Source of the DNA: Rhizophagus sp. LPA8_4_AMF
Taxonomy: Eukaryota; Glomeromycota; Glomeromycetes; Glomerales; Glomeraceae
NCBI GenBank assembly: GCA_021464525.1
Contig: JADRCO010001052.1
Location: 1 to 23,154 of the forward strand
Reading direction: 5' to 3'
DNA length: 23,154 bases
Below the pieces are notes generated by a model. It worked only from the letters and a program-made list of their open reading frames with translations, was not told the DNA's origin and searched no databases. Both the position numbers and the translations under genes were made by a program. Below are positions 18,445-23,154 of the stretch, piece by piece (positions within the stretch are counted from its first letter, which is position 1; each line of letters opens with the position of its first letter).

Positions 18445-19000
18445 TAAGTTACAACTTCTTTAATACAATAGAAATATCTATCTGAATGAATGGATAAATC
18501 AAATTCAATTATATTGCTTTCATAAAAGAAAATGATATTCTTAAATGATGATCGATCCTACTACAATAAATAATAGAATAAATTGAATATGTATACCCAA
18601 GAATAATATAATAAAAAAAAACTTAATAATATACCTAATAAAAAATCAATGATGATATAACTGATGTGTTACTTCGTTAGATGAAAGTAATTTATTAAAT
18701 TTAAAATCATGTAAAGAATATTATGATTATTAAAATACTGAATTATTTCATTCACCTTGATGGTGTATTACATTTTAAGCAAACAAAAGTTCAATGCTAG
18801 CGGACGACGGGAAAATAAAGTAACCGAGGTCATACAGTAGTAATAAATGATCAACATTGTTCAAACATTTAAATCACATGCTTTTGCATTGATCATTTTT
18901 TTTGATTTACCATATTACTGCAGTTGCTCGCCTCTTATTTATTATTGATTATTTATAGCAAATATTTAATTTAACAAACAAAATATTCACAATAAAAGAG

Positions 19001-19420
19001 ATGTTAGCATCAAAAAAACCAATAGGAAGATGTGAAAGATGTGCTGAAAAATATATAGTTCGTATAAGTGCAATTTATGAATGGTGTAAATAAATTCTTT
19101 AAAAAGAAATTTTATAAACTGGTTCAAGTGGTAATGAAAAAATCGATGACTTTATCCAAGAAATGCAATAAAAATTAATAATTGCGCTGATATAATATTT
19201 GAGTGGTTACCATACGATCAGTTTATTAACATTAAAGAAAAAGAAAAGGCAAGTTTGCTACATTATATTCTGCAAAATGGAAAAATGGTCCATTACAATA
19301 TTGTGATAGTGGCTAATTTAAAAGAAAAGATCCAACGAGAAATTCATATGAAAAAGTTGCTTTAAAATGTTTTTATGATACACCAAATATTAATCAATGA
19401 ATTTTTAAATGAGGTACGAA
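19001..19420 (+). pseudogene. Broken 5' half of a TKL-type protein kinase
   Basis: The ATG at 19001 opens a segment with RCERCAEKY and YEWCK, the cysteine pairs that precede the kinase domain in the large Rhizophagus-type TKL family. Later pieces in changing frames follow the family order: SGNEKIDDFIQEMQ, then ADIIFEWLPYDQF, then GKFATLYSAKW (the region after the glycine loop), then VALKCFYD with the VAIK-type lysine. At least three shifts or stops separate them. The glycine-rich loop is damaged and everything after the N-lobe is missing. It is on the opposite strand from the kinase end at 22666 and is a different copy. Confidence 0.7.
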
Positions 19421-19671
19421 ATTTTCTTTGAAATTATTATAATTTATTACAAAATCTTTTTATATTGATTAAATATTTTAAATAAATATACAAGTATTTT
19501 CTGGAAATTATTATAACATTTATTAAATTCATTTTAACAATATATACATTATATATATAAGATTTGTTTATTATGATCAAAAAGATAAAATTAAAAAAAA
19601 CCAATAGTATAATAAATTAAGCAATTTTTTTTAAATTTATGGTGCTAGCAAACCATTTATTTTATAATAAT
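19421..19671. other. Intergenic
   Basis: AT-rich DNA without a frame or repeat, between the kinase relic and the A-tract repeat. Confidence 0.4.
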
Positions 19672-20345
19672 CATTGAAACAAGATTGTAATAAATTTTCC
19701 AAAAAATTTTTTATGAAAAAAAAAAAACGAAATTCTTTATTAAAAAAAAAATTCTTTACCAAATTATTCTCTATTAAAAATAAAAAAAAAATATCATCTG
19801 TTAAAACATTTACTGACGAAATGATCTATCAAAAAAAAAAAAAAAATCTTTTCTAAAAAAAATTCTACAATGAAATTTCTATCAAAAAAAAAAATTTCTC
19901 AGCAAAATCCTATTAAAGAAAAATTCCTTAACGAAATTCTCTATCAAATATAAACTCCCTATTAAAAAAAAATTCTCTAATGAAATTCTTTACCAAGAAA
20001 ATTCCTAAAAAAATTCTTAATAAAGAAAAATTATCTAACAAGAAAAAAAAAAATCTTCCCCATTAAAAAAAATTCTCCAATGAATTTTCTATAAAAATAA
20101 AATTCTCAATGAAAAAAAAACTCATCTCTTAAAAAAAAAATTTCCAATGAAATTATCAATTAAAAAAAAAACTCCTCTATTAAAAGAAATTCCCCTATCA
20201 ATAAAAAATTTATCAAGAAAATAATCTTTTTATTAAAAAAAATTCTTTATCAAAAAATTTTATTTTATAAAAGAAAATAAAAAAAAAAATTCTCCACAAA
20301 AAATTTTCTAATAAAATTTAAAAAACTAAAAATTAAAAAATTTCT
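19672..20345. repeat. Degenerate A-tract minisatellite (about 0.7 kb)
   Basis: Runs of 7-16 A alternate with short pyrimidine words of the type ATTCTCTAATGAAATTCT and CTATCA at loose intervals of about 20-35 bp. Purines are strongly biased to the plus strand for almost 700 bp. The open 60-codon frame at 19674 is a Lys-rich reading of the repeat and is not a gene. Regular A-tracts would be expected to bend DNA and exclude nucleosomes. Confidence 0.75.
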
Positions 20346-20690
20346 TTTTAAAACTACGCTATAAAACTTAAAAACCTGCTGTGTTGACTAAAAAAAAGAT
20401 CAACTCTGTCAGCAACGCATCATTACATAGAGCGCAGTATTATTTAGATGGCACATTTCATAATTATTTTGAACTACCCCAGCAACACCGGCAATTTTTG
20501 CACAGATGTCACATTGTAACATATCACATGATATCAATCACGTGATTTTGATATTTACTTTACCTTGATCTGTATGGAACGGTGGTGTGTCTCTTTACGT
20601 CTCTATTAAATATACAAGTTGTAAATAAAAAACTTTCATATTATAAAACTCGTGAAATTTTCAATTTAACACTTAGTTTATACATTTAAA
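20346..20690. promoter_or_regulatory. Upstream region of the zinc-ribbon relic
   Basis: Composition returns to normal. TCACATGA (20524-20531) and TCACGTGA (20538-20545) are 14 bp apart. The region AAATAAAAAACTTTCATATT (about 20622) leads to the ATG at 20691 after about 50 bp, so the former promoter may be present. Confidence 0.35.
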
Positions 20691-21343
20691 ATGGTTGAAC
20701 AAGAATGTACGTGTTGTAATATAAATAAAGATTTATCTTCCTTTCAAGGAAAAAATGGCAAGATTTTTAAACAATGTAGTCAATGTCGAGCTGGAAGAAG
20801 ATCTTTTTATCAGCAAAATAAGAAAACTTTGACCCAATTAACCATGTAAAAACAAATAGTCCTAAAGAGATGTCTATTACATTAAAAGAGTTGATTTATT
20901 CAGTAGGTCAGCAAGAGTATGTGGAGAATTTTGATCAAGGAATTCATTTATCCAAACTATTACAATCAAAGATTTTAGTGGGTTAGCAAAAGAAATTGTA
21001 GATAGTATAAGAAATCTTGTATGTGAGAGTGATGGATATTATTATATGTAAGTATTACACTCTTTAAAAAATACTCTGTAATTAATAGAATTCTAGCAAA
21101 AATTCATTCTATACATTTTATATTAGATTCAATTGTGATTATCAATCAAAGAAAAAAGTGCCTATTTCTAGTTTTTGGTACAGGAGTTCACAAAATTCTG
21201 ATTTAACTAAAAGGGCTAAGAAAATTGAAGATTTATCAAAGCAGCGTGATAAATTGCCTATTACAAGATATGATTGTAATGGAATACTTAAAAATAACAA
21301 TCGATATTAATTCAAAAACAGCTGATATTCAACTTACTTTATA
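20691..21343 (+). pseudogene. Broken cysteine zinc-ribbon gene
   Basis: The ATG at 20691 opens MVEQECTCCNINKDLSSF, followed by KQCSQCRAGRRSFY. The CxxC...CxxC pairs, about 20 residues apart, match a zinc-ribbon module common in Rhizophagus-type genomes. The frame stops 53 codons in. Protein-like sequence continues in other frames (ITLKELIYSVGQQEYVENF, then FSGLAKEIVDSI), reaching a donor GTAAGT near 21049. After an intron ending TTTTATATTAG, a clean exon holds SKQRDKLPITRYDCNG, then one more shift. The cysteine and ITID pattern recalls WRKY/FLYWCH-like zinc modules near some transposases, so a transposon origin is possible. At least three breaks are visible. Confidence 0.6.
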
Positions 21344-22665
21344 AAGCAATTAAGGATTAGCAAAAGTATATATAAACTTTTCCACAAGATCAAAAAATAT
21401 ACAGTTTAATAGCAGAAAAAGAGAATAACTAAATATAATATTGTGATAATAACTGAGAAGAAATATTTTACAATTATAATTTGATACTGTTATAAATGTA
21501 CCATATAAGGAAAGCACAGTTAATTAGTAATCAAAATCGTTTGAATTGAATAGTATACTCATGATTTCTAATATATTTGTTATACTTAATAACCTTACAA
21601 TATGAAAAAAATCATTTTAGCATTTTCTTATGTAAATTATGATTTCCTAACGTATATAATATGAGCTAGTGAGATGGGTACTATACATGCATATTGTCAC
21701 GTGATTGCTAGTTGCTAGTTTGGAGGTGTCAGAAATGATCGACATTACGGGTATTTGATATATGCGGATATATTTAACATATTAAACATATCTAACGTAC
21801 TAAACATGTCTAACATATTAAACATATTAGATATATTGAATATACATTACATGTAATTTTAGTTATAAATATAGGTCAAATTTTTGTAGTAATATTTCTT
21901 TCAGATACTGACAGATAATAACAGATAATAAAGTTTTATTTGAAGTTATAAAAGGTTATCTCGACTTGTGTTTATTGAATTTAACGAAACGTAAATTTGG
22001 TTTTTTGTTTAAAATCCTTTATTCGTGTTGAGAGTATATGCCAACATACAGCGCTATACTACACGTCCGATTGGATATTTCTCTATATCGTTTATTCATA
22101 TACCATTATTAAATATAACCCTTCTGCTTACATAATAAATCACTTGCTTATATTTCTAAACATTAAAGAACTGACATTAACAATATATATAATAAAATAA
22201 AATGGCCTTTACAATTGTATAGTAAAGAATTAAATGAGTGATAAATATTAAAATATTAATAATTGATTTCTGCAGCAGATGTTTATTATGTGATTTATTA
22301 TTTGTTTAAATAGTATTACACTATATTTATGTACATAATGACACAATAAAATATTTCTTTACTGTATGTGATAAAATAGGAATTTAACATCACTAATTTA
22401 CCATCAACATTTGTCTATTAATTGGAAAAAAAATAAATAATCTAAATAAGTTACATTGATGATACAACTTCAATAAATGAATTTTATAATGTTATTTTAG
22501 GTGATCAGTTGCCATTATAATTTATTTATATAAAGTTAGATAGCAAACTTAACAAATTGAAAATGAAAATAAACTATAATAAGCATTATTTAATAATGAC
22601 TAATCCTTTTACCTTATTGTAAAGCTGTATAAAAATACAAATAAAGAATAAATGAATTATTAAAC
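21344..22665. other. Intergenic with 9-bp repeats
   Basis: No gene was found. TCACGTGA is at 21697-21704, a 9-bp tandem repeat at 21772-21852, and ACAGATAATA occurs twice near 21910-21930. The 67-codon plus frame at 21997 has no features and is not called. Near 22600-22660, the 3' flank of the kinase gene is AT-rich. Confidence 0.4.
21772..21852. repeat. Nine copies of a 9-bp tandem repeat
   Basis: The unit is ATTAAACAT with variants ATTTAACAT, ATCTAACGT, ACTAAACAT, GTCTAACAT, ATTAGATAT, ATTGAATAT and ACATTACAT. Two units are exact copies of ATTAAACAT, and variation rises toward the right end. Confidence 0.75.
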
Positions 22666-23154
22666 TTAAACTATACAATCATCAAGACTATGAGACTCTA
22701 CTTGAATATACATTTCAGTAAGTTTGCGACTTGTATAACATGCTTGTGGATGAGATTGTATAGCAGAAGTATTTGCTTGTTCTTGTACTAGAGCTCTATC
22801 TGCTTCTATAAATTCCAACATATTATTTTCTAATTGATCATTATTAGATATTTTAAATTCATAATATCCATTTCTGTTTTGACTATAGTATTCATTAATA
22901 CATCTAATCCATTCAGATATAATATTTTCAAGTATTATTATGGTTGGTCTATTAGAAGGATTTGAATCCCAACATTTCTTCATTAAATCTATATAACATT
23001 TTGGAGTATTTTTTATGATTTCAGGACGTTCCCCTTCACAAATACTCAAGATAAGATGACGATCATGTGCTTTATGATCAAATGGAGGAATACCTGATGT
23101 AAATTCCCACATTATCATTGAAAAACTATAAATATCACTTGCTGGAGTATAGGG
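22666..23154 (-). CDS. C-terminal part of a TKL-type protein kinase (runs off right edge)
   Basis: The frame is open to the window end, so 162 C-terminal residues are seen. It starts PYTPASDIYSFSMIMWE, which is kinase subdomain IX with its conserved Asp, followed by GERPEI and then CWDSNPSNRP (residues about 61-70), subdomain XI with its conserved Arg. This is the end of the catalytic C-lobe, which transfers phosphate from ATP to Ser/Thr or Tyr. The sequence style is that of the greatly expanded TKL kinases of Rhizophagus-type fungi. A tail of about 90 residues follows, including SHPQACYTSRKLTE, a family-typical C-terminal motif. No break is visible. The catalytic loop and N-lobe lie beyond 23154. 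Confidence 0.85.
   Translation of the reverse strand, partial: PYTPASDIYSFSMIMWEFTSGIPPFDHKAHDRHLILSICEGERPEIIKNTPKCYIDLMKKCWDSNPSNRPTIIILENIISEWIRCINEYYSQNRNGYYEFKISNNDQLENNMLEFIEADRALVQEQANTSAIQSHPQACYTSRKLTEMYIQVESHSLDDCIV

Larger units (their letters stand above)
16910..19000. other. Long gene-poor AT-rich stretch
   Basis: No confident gene was found. It contains a small 41-codon open frame (18162-18287), a perfect T/A palindrome (18419-18444) and a minor G+C-richer spot near 18798. The stretch after 18940 leads into the kinase relic at 19001 and may be its former promoter. Confidence 0.4.

Noticed and set aside
21695-21990. Possible solo LTR (TGTCACGTGAT start, TATAAATATAGG, AATAAAG)
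   Set aside because: No matching 3' end, target duplication or second copy could be found in the window, so the retroelement call is not supported.
1-23154. CRISPR array, bacterial operons, ribosomal RNA
   Set aside because: No regularly spaced identical repeats with unique spacers, no ribosome-binding sites before frames, and no rRNA-like conserved sequence were seen. Introns and repeats are eukaryotic.

Overview
The window is eukaryotic, very A+T-rich and intron-bearing. The best fit is an arbuscular mycorrhizal fungus (Glomeromycotina, Rhizophagus-like). The reasons are an F-box/leucine-rich protein in the style expanded in that genus, tyrosine-kinase-like (TKL) kinase pieces with its characteristic N-terminal cysteine region and C-terminal tail, short GT-AG introns of about 70-170 nt, many palindromic MITEs and many decayed gene copies. 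This assignment comes from remembered family features, not from a search.

Layout. 1-730: two copies of a palindromic MITE (the first cut in half by the window edge) embedded in a G+C-richer, possibly tRNA-derived repeat. 735-8177: an array of small Myb/SANT-like DNA-binding proteins. Two minus-strand genes (1603-2604, 254 aa; 4755-5825, 274 aa) and one plus-strand gene (7341-8177, 193 aa) can be built with consistent splice phases. All three share a 26-nt microexon encoding the linker between two Myb-like repeats. Each minus gene faces a plus-strand relative across a promoter, so the ancestral unit looks like a head-to-head pair that was tandemly duplicated. Remnants of further members lie at 735-960, 3112-3500, 14131-14848, 15241-15266 and perhaps 15380-15600.

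8178-12484: repeat-rich, gene-poor DNA with a G+C-richer island, foldback sequences and a short two-exon 3' gene end on the minus strand. 12485-13897: an intact single-exon F-box/LRR gene, sitting between the second and third Myb units. 15600-20690: mostly gene-poor, with a broken small secreted-protein gene (16567-16909), a broken 5' half of a TKL kinase (19001-19420) and a 0.7-kb A-tract repeat. 20691-21343: a broken cysteine zinc-ribbon gene. 22666-23154: the 3' end of a TKL kinase gene that runs off the right edge.

How it fits together. The paired Myb genes carry conserved promoter blocks with TAACTG, the classical Myb recognition core, which suggests auto- or cross-regulation inside the family. 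The F-box and kinase genes belong to other families that are expanded in these fungi. The window therefore reads as a birth-and-death region of lineage-specific regulators, with MITEs inserted between and inside decayed copies.
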